Source: Halobacillus sp. Marseille-P3879 (lineage in GTDB: Bacteria > Bacillota > Bacilli > Bacillales > Halobacillaceae). Taken from it: 64,000 bases of DNA. The notes under the pieces were generated by a model. That model saw nothing but the letters and a program-made list of their open reading frames with translations. It had not been told where the DNA came from and searched no databases. Location: the NCBI RefSeq assembly GCF_900240285.1, contig NZ_OESS01000001.1, positions 1,240,001 through 1,304,000 on the forward strand, in the 5' to 3' direction. The translations under genes were made by a program, and so were the position numbers. Shown piece by piece: positions 18,213-26,434 of this stretch. Every line of letters begins with the position of its first letter. Position 1 is the stretch's first letter.

Positions 18213-18899
18213 ATGGCAGATAGATCAGGGTTTATGGGCGGTATGTATGCCGTAAGTGAATGGATTAGCAGGTTTACGATAGGAAATTTGCTATGGGCCT
18301 TGTTTAATTTGCCGGTTGGTCTGCTTCTTTTGAGTTTATTAAATTTACAAGGCATTGAACTCGCGTTTTATATATTAGCCCCGTTAGCCATTATCATTCC
18401 ATTTGTCTTTTTCCCTTCAACAACTGCTCTTTTTGCTAAGGCCAGGGAATGGGTAAGAAAAGATGAAAAGGAATTAGCTGAAAAATCCTTTCTTCAGTAT
18501 TATATAGAAAATTATAGGAACAGCTTGTTTGGCGGCATAATTTTTGTTGTATTCTGGATCGTACTTTCAGCAGATGTTTATTATTTTTCGACTCGGAATA
18601 CTTTATTAATGAATGCTTTTCTTATTATGGGTATTCTGCTCTTTGTTTGGACAATTAACTTTTTCTCAGTTATTGTGCACTATGAACTGAATCTAAAAAA
18701 AGTAATGAAACAGTCATTTCTTATTACGGTAGGCAGTCCTTTATTGTTTTTAACCATTGTGATTAGTTCAGCGATTATATTATATATCAGTCTATATATC
18801 TTTCCTTTACTCATTCCAATCGTGACAGGATCATTAATGGCCTTTTTATCTTTCTCCGCGTTTTACAGACTCCATTTAAAAATTGCAAATAAAACCTAA
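18213..18899 (+). CDS. YesL family membrane protein (DUF624)
   Basis: A 228-residue protein with five or six hydrophobic segments, matching DUF624/YesL proteins that are repeatedly found inside sugar ABC transporter operons of Bacillales. Function unknown; a role in transporter assembly has been suggested by context only. AAGGAGGG precedes the ATG and the gene closes the sugar operon, followed by a terminator. Confidence 0.85.
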   Translation: MADRSGFMGGMYAVSEWISRFTIGNLLWALFNLPVGLLLLSLLNLQGIELAFYILAPLAIIIPFVFFPSTTALFAKAREWVRKDEKELAEKSFLQYYIENYRNSLFGGIIFVVFWIVLSADVYYFSTRNTLLMNAFLIMGILLFVWTINFFSVIVHYELNLKKVMKQSFLITVGSPLLFLTIVISSAIILYISLYIFPLLIPIVTGSLMAFLSFSAFYRLHLKIANKT

Positions 18900-18900
18900 G

Positions 18901-18934
18901 AAACCTTCTTCACGTATTGATGAAGGTTTTTTGT
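18901..18934 (+). terminator. Terminator of sugar operon
   Basis: AAACCTTC with GAAGGTTT arms, extended by TCA/TGA, followed by TTTTTTG just after the YesL stop codon. Confidence 0.8.
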
Positions 18935-18958
18935 TATATTTGAGAAAAAGGGGGACGC

Positions 18959-19726
18959 ATGGTTATGAATCCATATGAACAGCGCCAGCGATTTAGATAT
19001 CAGAAAGAAAATGGGACAACTTCTGGCATGTGTGATAATTACCTGCAAGCGAATATGATTGTTCTGCCGGAAGAATATGCTTTTGAATTTCTATTATTTT
19101 GTCTTAGGAATCCCAAGTCTTGTCCTATTGTAGATGTATTGGAGCCGGGAGTTACCAAGCCGAAAATAGCTGATGCAGATATCCGTACAGACCTTCCCAG
19201 ATATAGGATATTTCGTCACGGAAGATATGAGGAGGAGGTCCAGGACATTCAATCCGTTTGGAGGGATGATTTTGTCAGCTTTTTAATTGGATGCAGCTTT
19301 ACGTTTGAGAAAGCTTTGCTTGAGGAAGGAATGAACTTACTACATCAGGATCAGAAAAAGGTCGTGCCGATGTATAAAACAAATATTCCGTGTGAGAAGG
19401 CTGGTCGGTTTAATGGAACTATGGTCGTAAGTATGAGGGCTTTAAAACCGGAGGAAGTAAAGCAAGCCGTCCAAGTTACTGAACGGTTTCAAACTTCTCA
19501 TGGAGGCCCTATCCATATTGGTAGTCCTGAAGAAATTGGCATTAACAATCTATCAAAGCCTGATTACGGCCAGGCAATAGACTTTAATTCCAAAGAACGT
19601 ATTCCTGTGTTTTGGGGCTGCGGAGTCACCCCTCAAAACGTATGTTTAAACGCCAAGGCTGATATTATGATTTCTCATGCTCCAGGGCATATGCTCATTA
19701 CCGATAAATTAGAAGAGAAGCAGTAA
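18959..19726 (+). CDS. ycsI: YcsI-like putative hydro-lyase (DUF1445)
   Basis: A 255-residue protein of the DUF1445/YcsI family, recognised by CDNYLQANMIVLP near residues 24-36, FLLFCLRNPKSCP near 44-56, FLIGCSFTFEKALLE near 105-119 and FWGCGVTPQN near 216-225. Family members include D-glutamate cyclase, which interconverts D-glutamate and 5-oxo-D-proline. This is notable because the 5-oxoprolinase genes pxpBCA lie about 5 kb downstream; in B. subtilis ycsI sits within that same cluster. Two in-frame ATGs (18959 and 18965) are possible; AAAGGGGG at 18946-18954 does not decide between them. Confidence 0.82.
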   Translation: MVMNPYEQRQRFRYQKENGTTSGMCDNYLQANMIVLPEEYAFEFLLFCLRNPKSCPIVDVLEPGVTKPKIADADIRTDLPRYRIFRHGRYEEEVQDIQSVWRDDFVSFLIGCSFTFEKALLEEGMNLLHQDQKKVVPMYKTNIPCEKAGRFNGTMVVSMRALKPEEVKQAVQVTERFQTSHGGPIHIGSPEEIGINNLSKPDYGQAIDFNSKERIPVFWGCGVTPQNVCLNAKADIMISHAPGHMLITDKLEEKQ

Positions 19727-19750
19727 AGGAAATCTATAGGAGTTGATGAA

Positions 19751-20158
19751 ATGAAACAGCAAGTTACTCCCTATTTAACATTTCACGGAAACGCATCAGA
19801 AGCTATCCAATTTTACAGGGATGTTTTTGGCGGGGAAATTACAGATATTCAAACATTTGGAGAAGCTGATTACGAGACGCCTCCAGAAATGAATGATCGT
19901 ATCATGCATGCCCGTCTGCAGAATGGACCGCTGCTTGTTATGTTTTCTGACAGCTTTACTGGCTCAGTGGGGAATGAAGCAAGTCAAATTTCTTTAGCAG
20001 TAGAGTTAGAAACTAATGAAGAAATACACGAAATGTACAATAAACTAAAGCAGGAAGGTACTGTGAAAATGGAGCTGCAGGATACGTTCTGGGGAGCCAC
20101 GTTCGCGAAAGTGACCGATAAATTTGGTATAACATGGGATTTGAATTTACAAAAATAG
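19751..20158 (+). CDS. VOC family protein (PhnB-like)
   Basis: A 135-residue glyoxalase/vicinal-oxygen-chelate fold protein of the PhnB-like group. It opens with PYLTFHGNASEAIQFYRDVFGG and has ARLQNGPLLVMFSDS in the middle and GITWDLNL at the end, the typical paired beta-alpha-beta modules. Relatives have been annotated as 3-demethylubiquinone methyltransferase-like by name only; no reaction can be assigned. AGGAG lies 6-7 bases ahead of the ATG. It follows ycsI by 24 bases and may be co-transcribed. Confidence 0.85.
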   Translation: MKQQVTPYLTFHGNASEAIQFYRDVFGGEITDIQTFGEADYETPPEMNDRIMHARLQNGPLLVMFSDSFTGSVGNEASQISLAVELETNEEIHEMYNKLKQEGTVKMELQDTFWGATFAKVTDKFGITWDLNLQK

Positions 20159-20217
20159 CTTTAAAAGATAAGAAAGTACCGACTCTGCTGCAGTTCAGTA
20201 AATGAGGAAAACCACCT

Positions 20218-20253
20218 AAAACCAGTCTACATACTGGTTTTTTTCTTTTTTTT
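20218..20253 (+). terminator. Terminator of VOC gene
   Basis: Nine-base stem AAAACCAGT with ACTGGTTTT, six-base loop, then a long T-rich tract. Confidence 0.88.
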
Positions 20254-20256
20254 CTG

Positions 20257-20325
20257 GGTACCGGGTACACATTTCCACCATCTCTGTACCGGGTACAAAT
20301 TCCAGCTTCTATGGTACCAGGTACC
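20257..20325. repeat. Array 1: GTACCrGGTAC palindrome x3, 28-bp period
   Basis: Three copies of an 11-base near-palindrome start at 20258, 20286 and 20314, exactly 28 bases apart, separated by two different 17-base spacers. Copies one and two read GTACCGGGTAC and copy three GTACCAGGTAC. It lies between the VOC gene terminator and the promoter of the amino-acid ABC transporter. A second array with the same period occurs at 22857-22923. Confidence 0.85.
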
Positions 20326-20453
20326 GTAATCTTATAACGGGGAATTAATAGGAAATCGTACTATTGTGGTGTATTCATTAGGAAGTAGGTAGTTTTATTA
20401 CGACTGAGGGTAATAATCGCTGTATTTGCTCTTTTTCAACACAATTCAGAATA

Positions 20454-20482
20454 TTTACATTATTATTAATATTTGAGATAAT
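20454..20482 (+). promoter_or_regulatory. Sigma-A-type promoter of amino-acid ABC operon
   Basis: TTTACA at 20454-20459 and GATAAT at 20477-20482 are separated by 17 bases and lie about 32 bases before the binding-protein start codon. Confidence 0.6.
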
Positions 20483-20514
20483 ATAAAATGACTATAAAAA
20501 GGGGGAGAAGGTTT

Positions 20515-21321
20515 ATGAAGGGAAGTAAGTTGGGTTGGGTTTTAACAAGCTTACTGTTGTCAGTTTTGCTGGTTGGCTGCGGCACTTCTGACTCAGAATC
20601 ATCAGGAGAAGGTGAATCAGAAGGCGATACATATACCGTAGCCACTGATAATAACTTTGTTCCTTTTGAATTTTTGGACGAGGATTCTGGAGAAATGGAA
20701 GGGTTTGATATGGACTTAATCCGTGCAATTGCTGATGAAGCAGGATTTGAAGTGAATATCGAAGCTATGAAATTCGATGGTGTTGTTACAGGAATGCAGT
20801 CTGCCAAGTATGATATAGGAATTGCCGGCATGACGATTACTGAAGAACGCAAGGAAACCATTGACTTTTCTGATCCGTATTATGATGCAGGCTTAATTTT
20901 GGCTGTGCAAGAGAGCAACACGGAGATTGAATCTGAGGACGATTTAGCAGGCAAAACTGTAGCAACTCGTTCAGGTACTACAAGTGAATCTTACCTGCAA
21001 GACAACCATCCGGATGCAGAAGTCGAAACTTTTCCGGGTATCGTTGAAGCATATATGGACCTCCAGGCAGGTCGTGTAGATGCAGTTATGTACGATGTGC
21101 CTAATGTTCAGTACTATGTAGCTAACGATGCTGAAGGGGAACTTAAAACAGTCGGAGATGTGCTGCAGGGTGAAGAATATGGAATAGCATTTCCGAAAGA
21201 TTCAGAGCTAGTAGATGATGTAAATGAAGCATTAGAAACATTAATTGATAATGGGACATACGACGATATTTATGAGGAATGGTTCGGAGAGCGTAAGTAC
21301 GATACAGAATCCGCTGAATAA
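20515..21321 (+). CDS. Amino-acid ABC transporter substrate-binding lipoprotein
   Basis: A 268-residue polar amino-acid binding protein of the type 3 (GlnH/ArtP-like) family. The signal peptide ends with lipobox LVGC near residue 22. Family motifs are VATDNNFVPFEFLDE, GFDMDLIRAIADEAGF and GIAGMTITEERKETIDFSDPY; the arginine of ATRSGTTSE contacts the ligand alpha-carboxylate in relatives. The chain is strongly acidic. The ATG at 20515 is chosen for the GGGGGAG seven bases upstream; an earlier ATG at 20488 would add residues ahead of the signal peptide. Probable ligand glutamine, glutamate or arginine; not resolved. Confidence 0.9.
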   Translation: MKGSKLGWVLTSLLLSVLLVGCGTSDSESSGEGESEGDTYTVATDNNFVPFEFLDEDSGEMEGFDMDLIRAIADEAGFEVNIEAMKFDGVVTGMQSAKYDIGIAGMTITEERKETIDFSDPYYDAGLILAVQESNTEIESEDDLAGKTVATRSGTTSESYLQDNHPDAEVETFPGIVEAYMDLQAGRVDAVMYDVPNVQYYVANDAEGELKTVGDVLQGEEYGIAFPKDSELVDDVNEALETLIDNGTYDDIYEEWFGERKYDTESAE

Positions 21322-21323
21322 AT

Positions 21324-21358
21324 AAAAGCGTAGCAGGGCTATGTCTTGTTGCGCTTTT
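21324..21358 (+). terminator. Attenuating hairpin after binding-protein gene
   Basis: Imperfect 12-base stem AAAAGCGTAGCA with TGTTGCGCTTTT followed by CTATTTTT; probably reduces read-through into the permease and ATPase genes. Confidence 0.7.
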
Positions 21359-21420
21359 CTATTTTTAATCACTATTCATACAACTAATAAAAATAGCTGC
21401 ACAAGGAGCGGTAACTACAT

Positions 21421-22077
21421 ATGGATGCCTTCATGGAAACACATTACATGCGAGTCATGCCTTTTTTATTAGAAGGTCTCGTTTATACATTAATTATTAC
21501 AGGAGTAGGGTTATTTTTTGGGTTTATACTGGGAGCGATTTTTGGTTTAGCTCGATTGTCTAAAAGTAAAATTATTTATGGAATTGCCACAATATATGTT
21601 GAAGTATTAAGAGGTACTCCGATACTTGCACAAATTTTATTTATTTACTTTGGACTCCCTGATGTACTTGGATTTAATATTGACAAAATAACGGCATCGA
21701 TTATAGCGATTGCAGTTAATGCAGGGGCGTACATAGCTGAAATTGTACGGGGAGCAGTCTATTCAATAGACAAGGGGCAAAGCGAAGCCGGACGTTCAAT
21801 CGGACTAACAAGAGGTCAAACCATGCGATACATTATATGGCCGCAGGCTTTTAAAAGAATGATCCCTCCTCTAGGTAATCAATTTGTAATTAGTTTAAAA
21901 GATACATCACTTTTTTCTGTAATTGCTGTAGGAGAACTAACATATATGGGACAACAGTATTACGGCTTAACATTTGCCGCTTTCGAAGCACTTACGATGG
22001 TCTGTCTCTTGTATTTGGCAATTACGGTTCCTGCTTCTATATATCTACGTAGAGTGGAAAGGAGACTGGATGTTTAA
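21421..22077 (+). CDS. Amino-acid ABC transporter permease
   Basis: A 218-residue HisM/GlnP-type permease with about five transmembrane helices. The conserved EAA-type loop is [19 protein letters not shown] near residues 119-137 and the N-terminal family motif is [11 protein letters not shown]-like ([12 protein letters not shown] near 60-71). It likely homodimerises and pairs with the downstream ATPase, whose ATG overlaps its stop codon by one base. AAGGAGCGG precedes the start. Confidence 0.92.
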   Translation: MDAFMETHYMRVMPFLLEGLVYTLIITGVGLFFGFILGAIFGLARLSKSKIIYGIATIYVEVLRGTPILAQILFIYFGLPDVLGFNIDKITASIIAIAVNAGAYIAEIVRGAVYSIDKGQSEAGRSIGLTRGQTMRYIIWPQAFKRMIPPLGNQFVISLKDTSLFSVIAVGELTYMGQQYYGLTFAAFEALTMVCLLYLAITVPASIYLRRVERRLDV

Positions 22078-22799
22078 TGATTAGTGTAAGAGACTTGCAT
22101 AAATCGTTTGGGGATAACGAGGTGTTAAAAGGAATTAACCTCGACGTAAACCCTCAGGAAGTAGTATGTGTGATCGGTCCTTCCGGTTCTGGGAAAAGTA
22201 CACTTCTTCGTTGCTTGAATCTATTAGAAGAAGTCACGAGTGGGGACGTTCTTATTGAGGGACAAAATTTAACGGATCCAAAAGTGAATATAAATGAAAT
22301 TCGCACTAAGGTAGGAATGGTTTTTCAACATTTTAACCTTTTCCCGCATATGACTGTGCTTGAAAATATTACTTTAGGACCAAAAAAAATAAAAGGAACA
22401 AGCAAGCAGGAGGCAGAAAAAGAGGCACAGCCACTTCTTGAGAAAGTGGGACTTTCTGATAAAGCAAACGTTTATCCTGAGAGCTTGTCAGGCGGTCAGA
22501 AACAGAGGGTAGCTATCGCTCGTTCATTAGCGATGAATCCCAAAATTATGCTGTTTGATGAACCGACCTCAGCTCTAGATCCGGAGCTTGTAGGTGATGT
22601 TCTAGAAGTAATGAAGGACCTTGCAAAAGAGGGAATGACTATGGTAGTTGTGACCCACGAGATGGGCTTTGCCCGTGAAGTTGGCGATCGTGTTATTTTC
22701 ATGGATGAGGGAATCATCATGGAAGAGAACACACCTGAGAAAATATTTGGAGCACCTGATAATCCAAGAACCCGTGAGTTTTTATCAAAAGTATTATAG
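22077..22799 (+). CDS. Amino-acid ABC transporter ATP-binding protein (GlnQ-like)
   Basis: A 240-residue ABC ATPase. Walker A is GPSGSGKST near residues 38-46, the signature LSGGQKQR near 136-143, Walker [12 protein letters not shown] near 156-166 and the switch histidine in VVTHEMGFA near 192-200. The protein belongs to the polar amino-acid uptake subfamily and energises the preceding permease. It is the last gene of the unit and is followed by a strong terminator. Confidence 0.95.
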   Translation: MISVRDLHKSFGDNEVLKGINLDVNPQEVVCVIGPSGSGKSTLLRCLNLLEEVTSGDVLIEGQNLTDPKVNINEIRTKVGMVFQHFNLFPHMTVLENITLGPKKIKGTSKQEAEKEAQPLLEKVGLSDKANVYPESLSGGQKQRVAIARSLAMNPKIMLFDEPTSALDPELVGDVLEVMKDLAKEGMTMVVVTHEMGFAREVGDRVIFMDEGIIMEENTPEKIFGAPDNPRTREFLSKVL

Positions 22800-22800
22800 A

Positions 22801-22836
22801 AAAAACCACTTTAGTGTATAAACTAAAGTGGTTTTT
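22801..22836 (+). terminator. Terminator of amino-acid ABC operon
   Basis: Perfect 15-base stem (AAAAACCACTTTAGT) with a six-base loop, ending in TTTTT. Confidence 0.92.
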
Positions 22837-22856
22837 CAATTTTGGAGAGTTTTTTG

Positions 22857-22923
22857 GTACCAGGTACACAAACTCAACTCATCGGTACCAGGTACAGCTC
22901 AGCCAAAAATGTGTACCAGGTAC
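22857..22923. repeat. Array 2: GTACCAGGTAC palindrome x3, 28-bp period
   Basis: Three identical GTACCAGGTAC copies start at 22857, 22885 and 22913, again exactly 28 bases apart with two unrelated 17-base spacers. The array lies just after the amino-acid transporter terminator, so the two arrays bracket that operon (20.3-22.9 kb). Confidence 0.85.
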
Positions 22924-23017
22924 ACATTCTATTATCTTCCAACAATTTTCATACACACGTACCTTTTTTTTGTATTTTATTCTATAATAAGAAATAGATA
23001 GGTGAAGGGGTGTACCA

Positions 23018-23950
23018 ATGCAGAAAAGAACAGAAAAACATTCTCGCAAGAAAAAGAAGAAATGGCTTTGGATCACACTATCTATTATTCTTTTAATAGG
23101 TGTGGGAGTTTCAGCTTATTTATTTACTATTTATAGTAATGTGAAATCCACCGTAGATAACGACATACATGAGGCAGTAACAGGGATTGATCATGAAGCT
23201 ACAAAGAAAAAGGTTGAAAAAGAAGAACCTATTAATGTACTGCTGTTAGGAGTAGACGAACGGGAGGATGACAAAGGGCGTTCAGATACGATGATTGTCC
23301 TGACGCTTGACCCTGCTCAAGAACGTATGCAGATGGTGAGCATTCCACGGGATACACGAACTGAAATTGTCGGTCGTGATATGGATGATAAGATAAATCA
23401 TGCCTACGCGTTTGGCGGAAGTGACATGTCAGTCAATACAGTAGAAAATTTCCTTGACATTGAACTTGATTATTACTTAAGGATGAACATGGAGGGGCTC
23501 GGCCAGCTGGTCGATGCAGTTGGCGGGATTACAGTGGATAATGAATTCGCGTTTGAATATGGAGGAGAAAACTTCTCTGAAGGAGAAATTGAGCTTAATG
23601 GTGAAGAGGCGCTGGCATGGGTGAGAATGAGATATGATGATCCTCAGGGAGACGCAGGGCGTAACGAGCGGCAGCGCCAAGTTATTCAAGGTGTAATAGA
23701 GCGTGGAGCAAACATAAACGCTGTGAATAAAATCGACGATATAATGGACGTGCTTGGTAATAATGTAGCCACTAATATGAAGTTTGAAGATATGCGTAAC
23801 CTTGTAACTAATTATCGAGGAGCAAGAAAAGATGTATCTACTTATCAAATGACCGGAGAGGGAACGATGATTGATAACATTTACTATCTGCAGATTCCAG
23901 AATCAGAAATACAAAAAACAAACGAAATGATACAGGACTTTAGCTCCTAG
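23018..23950 (+). CDS. LytR-CpsA-Psr (LCP) family protein, copy 1
   Basis: A 310-residue membrane-anchored LCP protein. A Lys/Arg-rich cytoplasmic N-terminus is followed by one transmembrane helix (about residues 15-37) and an extracellular LCP domain with the hallmarks LLLGVDERE, RSDTMIVLTLDP, SIPRDTR and ALAWVRMRYDD. Family members transfer teichoic acids or other polyprenyl-linked glycopolymers to peptidoglycan. Two close paralogues occur in this window (28362-29297 and 34686-35618). The array-2 repeat lies in its upstream region. GAAGGGGTG precedes the ATG. Confidence 0.92.
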   Translation: MQKRTEKHSRKKKKKWLWITLSIILLIGVGVSAYLFTIYSNVKSTVDNDIHEAVTGIDHEATKKKVEKEEPINVLLLGVDEREDDKGRSDTMIVLTLDPAQERMQMVSIPRDTRTEIVGRDMDDKINHAYAFGGSDMSVNTVENFLDIELDYYLRMNMEGLGQLVDAVGGITVDNEFAFEYGGENFSEGEIELNGEEALAWVRMRYDDPQGDAGRNERQRQVIQGVIERGANINAVNKIDDIMDVLGNNVATNMKFEDMRNLVTNYRGARKDVSTYQMTGEGTMIDNIYYLQIPESEIQKTNEMIQDFSS

Positions 23951-24038
23951 TAAATGAATTATTTCCGGGGAAATAATTGTCGCTAATTGAGAAATGCTGC
24001 TCGCTTTACCTCTATATTTTCAAAAAGGAGCGAGTTTT

Positions 24039-24419
24039 ATGTCTAATAAAAGGTTAATATCCACCCTGATTGCTTCGCTTGTGCTTACAGGTTGTATGGT
24101 TGAGAACGTTGAGAATGAACCTGAGAATGCAAGTGAAGAAAACGGAACCACTAATAATAAAAGTGGTCCACAGTTAGATGACGGGGAATGGGAATTTAGT
24201 GAGGAACTGGAAACAAAACTTATAGAGGCACTCGGTAAAGACCCTCATGAAGCAACTGAAGAAGAGCTGTATGAAGTATTAGAAGATGAATTATTAAGGC
24301 AGCAATATTTAGACGAACTCTATGAACTGCTTGATTTAAAAGTAGAGGATGGGCTGATAAGCAGAGACGAAGCAGATGCACAGAAGGAAACAATGGAATT
24401 TATCTTTGAGGAAGAGTAA
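24039..24419 (+). CDS. Small acidic lipoprotein, unknown function
   Basis: A 126-residue protein with a lipoprotein signal peptide ending in LTGC near residue 18, followed by a very acidic, Glu-rich and helical-looking chain. No domain is recognised. The ATG at 24039 is chosen for AAAGGAG ten bases upstream; an earlier in-frame start at 23994 has none and would displace the signal peptide. The segment CTCGCT near 24000 can pair with AGCGAG next to the ribosome binding site. A 10-base palindromic hairpin at 23957-23978 separates it from the LCP gene. Confidence 0.7.
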   Translation: MSNKRLISTLIASLVLTGCMVENVENEPENASEENGTTNNKSGPQLDDGEWEFSEELETKLIEALGKDPHEATEEELYEVLEDELLRQQYLDELYELLDLKVEDGLISRDEADAQKETMEFIFEEE

Positions 24420-24453
24420 GAGCCATGGCTTAAAGTTAAGTCATGGCTCTTAC
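24416..24453. terminator. Bidirectional terminator
   Basis: A 17-base arm starting GTAAGAGCCATG pairs with its complement around a four-base loop, between the lipoprotein gene and the convergent NRAMP-like gene. Confidence 0.85.
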
Positions 24454-24455
24454 GT

Positions 24456-25643
24456 TTATTCAAATAAGGCAGGAATGCCGTCAATTAAAGTATAGACTCC
24501 CATATATGCCATCGCAATCACAACAAGGGAACCGAAGACAGTCATCCATACCGGGTGTTTGTAGCTTCCGACAATTTTCGCTTTGTGAGCTGCAACCAAC
24601 ATTACTCCTAAAGCTAGAGGCAGAATAAGCCCATTGACTGACCCAACTAATACTAAAATACTGACAGGCTCTCCAACAAACGCAAAGACTAAAGTAGAAA
24701 TAGTAATAAAACCGATCGTCAGGTAACGGTGGTTATTTTCTAAAACAGGACTGAATGAACGAATAAAGGAAACAGAAGTGTAGGCTGCTCCAACAACTGA
24801 AGTAATAGCAGCTGCCCAAAATACAACGCCAAAAATTTTATAGCCTATATTTCCCGCAGCAAGCTGGAATACGGAGGCAGGAGGATTTCCTTCATCCAAC
24901 GTGAAACCTTGAGAAATGACTCCGAGCACAGCCAGGAATAAGATAATTCTCATAATTGAGGCTACTCCAATGGCATATACTGAACTTTTTGTTACTTCTG
25001 GTAAGGCAGACTTTCCTTTTAAACCTGCATCGATCAAACGGTGACCTCCAGCAAAAGTAATGTAGCCGCCTACTGTTCCTCCAACTAAAGTTACAATTGC
25101 AAGAAAGTCAATTGTATCAGGGGCGAAAGTTTTTACAGCGGCTTCACCGACAGGGGGTTGAGCAGTGAACATAACGTATATAGTCAAAGCGATCATAACG
25201 AATCCCAGCATTTGAGTAAATCTGTCCATTAATCGACTGGCTTCTTTGTATACAAAGATTCCAATGGCTAAGGCTCCGCTCAGTACAGCTCCAAGTTGGG
25301 GCGAAATACCGAATAATACATTAGTCCCCAAACCTGCTCCTGCAATATTACCAATGTTAAATGCCAGCCCTCCAGCTACTACGAGACCCGCTAGAACATA
25401 TCCAAGCCCTGGAAGCACATCATTAGCAATGTCCTGGGCACGCTTTTCACTTACAGCAATAATCCGCCAAATGTTCATCTGGGCCCCGATATCAATTATT
25501 ATTGACATTAAAATAACAAAACCAAAACTGGCTAGCAGTTGTTCAGTAAAAACTGTAGTTTGTGTTAAGAAGCCAGGTCCAATAGCCGATGTTGCCATCA
25601 GAAATGCGGCACCTACGAGTATACTTCGATTTGTAGTTTTCAT
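24456..25643 (-). CDS. NRAMP-related transporter (YcsG-like)
   Basis: A 395-residue membrane protein with about eleven transmembrane segments, of the NRAMP-like group that includes B. subtilis YcsG. ATSAIGPGFLTQT near the N-terminus corresponds to the first NRAMP helix, where metal transporters carry DPGN. Here the motif reads IGPGF, lacking the metal-coordinating Asp and Asn, so metal transport is doubtful and another substrate is possible. It is the last gene of pxpB-pxpC-pxpA-ycsG, the same order as in the Bacillus 5-oxoproline cluster, so a role in 5-oxoproline or glutamate-related uptake is plausible but inferred. Confidence 0.82.
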   Translation of the reverse strand: MKTTNRSILVGAAFLMATSAIGPGFLTQTTVFTEQLLASFGFVILMSIIIDIGAQMNIWRIIAVSEKRAQDIANDVLPGLGYVLAGLVVAGGLAFNIGNIAGAGLGTNVLFGISPQLGAVLSGALAIGIFVYKEASRLMDRFTQMLGFVMIALTIYVMFTAQPPVGEAAVKTFAPDTIDFLAIVTLVGGTVGGYITFAGGHRLIDAGLKGKSALPEVTKSSVYAIGVASIMRIILFLAVLGVISQGFTLDEGNPPASVFQLAAGNIGYKIFGVVFWAAAITSVVGAAYTSVSFIRSFSPVLENNHRYLTIGFITISTLVFAFVGEPVSILVLVGSVNGLILPLALGVMLVAAHKAKIVGSYKHPVWMTVFGSLVVIAMAYMGVYTLIDGIPALFE

Positions 25644-25663
25644 GTTCGACTCCTATCTTGATG

Positions 25664-26434
25664 TTATAGTATATTTTTAATTTTTGTAATATCAATTTCT
25701 GAATCTTTTAAAGTTGAAGATATGTTTTGGGCGAAGTCCAGTGCATGGGCCCCATCACCGTGAATACAAATGGTGTCTGCTTGAATTTTAATTTCATCTC
25801 CCTGCACGCTTGTAACATTACTTTCCTTGATCATGCGGACAACTTGTTGGATCGCCTCGTTTGCATCGGTAATTAGAGCATTGGCTTCAGTTCTGGAAGT
25901 TAAAGACCCATCACTCTGATATGTTCGGTCAGAAAAGACTTCATTCGCTGTTTTTAGTCCGGCAGCTTTACCTGCTTTTACTAGTTCACTCCCTGAGAGT
26001 CCAAATAAGACTAATTCAGGGTTAACATCATAAACAGCTTCTGCTATAGCTTCAGCTAAGTTTGCATCTTTAGCAGCCATGTTGAATAGGGCGCCATGAG
26101 GTTTTACATGCTGAAGGTCTCCTCCTTCTGCTGAAACAAATGCATTTAGAGCACCCATTTGATATATAACTAGTTCATAGGCTTCTTTAGGAGAAATATT
26201 CATTACTCTGCGGCCAAAACCCGCCAAGTCCTGCAGCCCTGGGTGCGCACCGATCCCTACATTTTTTTCAAGGGCGAGTTTAACTGTTTTTCTCATTGTA
26301 GCTGGATCACCAGCATGAAAGCCGCAAGCGATATTGGCAGAGGTTACGTAATCGAGAATTTCTTCATCACGTCCCATAACATAGGTGCCAAAGCTCTCTC
26401 CCATGTCACAGTTAATATCTACTAAATAACTCAA
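25664..26434 (-). CDS. pxpA: 5-oxoprolinase subunit PxpA
   Basis: A 256-residue LamB/YcsF-family protein, the PxpA component of bacterial ATP-dependent 5-oxoprolinase. It begins [16 protein letters not shown], holds [15 protein letters not shown] near residues 34-48 and [10 protein letters not shown] near 110-119, all characteristic. PxpABC opens 5-oxo-L-proline to glutamate and thus removes a damage product of glutamine. Its ATG overlaps the pxpC stop by four bases, indicating coupling. Confidence 0.95.
   Translation of the reverse strand: MSYLVDINCDMGESFGTYVMGRDEEILDYVTSANIACGFHAGDPATMRKTVKLALEKNVGIGAHPGLQDLAGFGRRVMNISPKEAYELVIYQMGALNAFVSAEGGDLQHVKPHGALFNMAAKDANLAEAIAEAVYDVNPELVLFGLSGSELVKAGKAAGLKTANEVFSDRTYQSDGSLTSRTEANALITDANEAIQQVVRMIKESNVTSVQGDEIKIQADTICIHGDGAHALDFAQNISSTLKDSEIDITKIKNIL

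Noticed and set aside
20257-22923. 28-bp-phased palindromes as CRISPR arrays
   Set aside because: Repeat is only 11 bp, spacer 17 bp, three units per array and no cas genes in the window.
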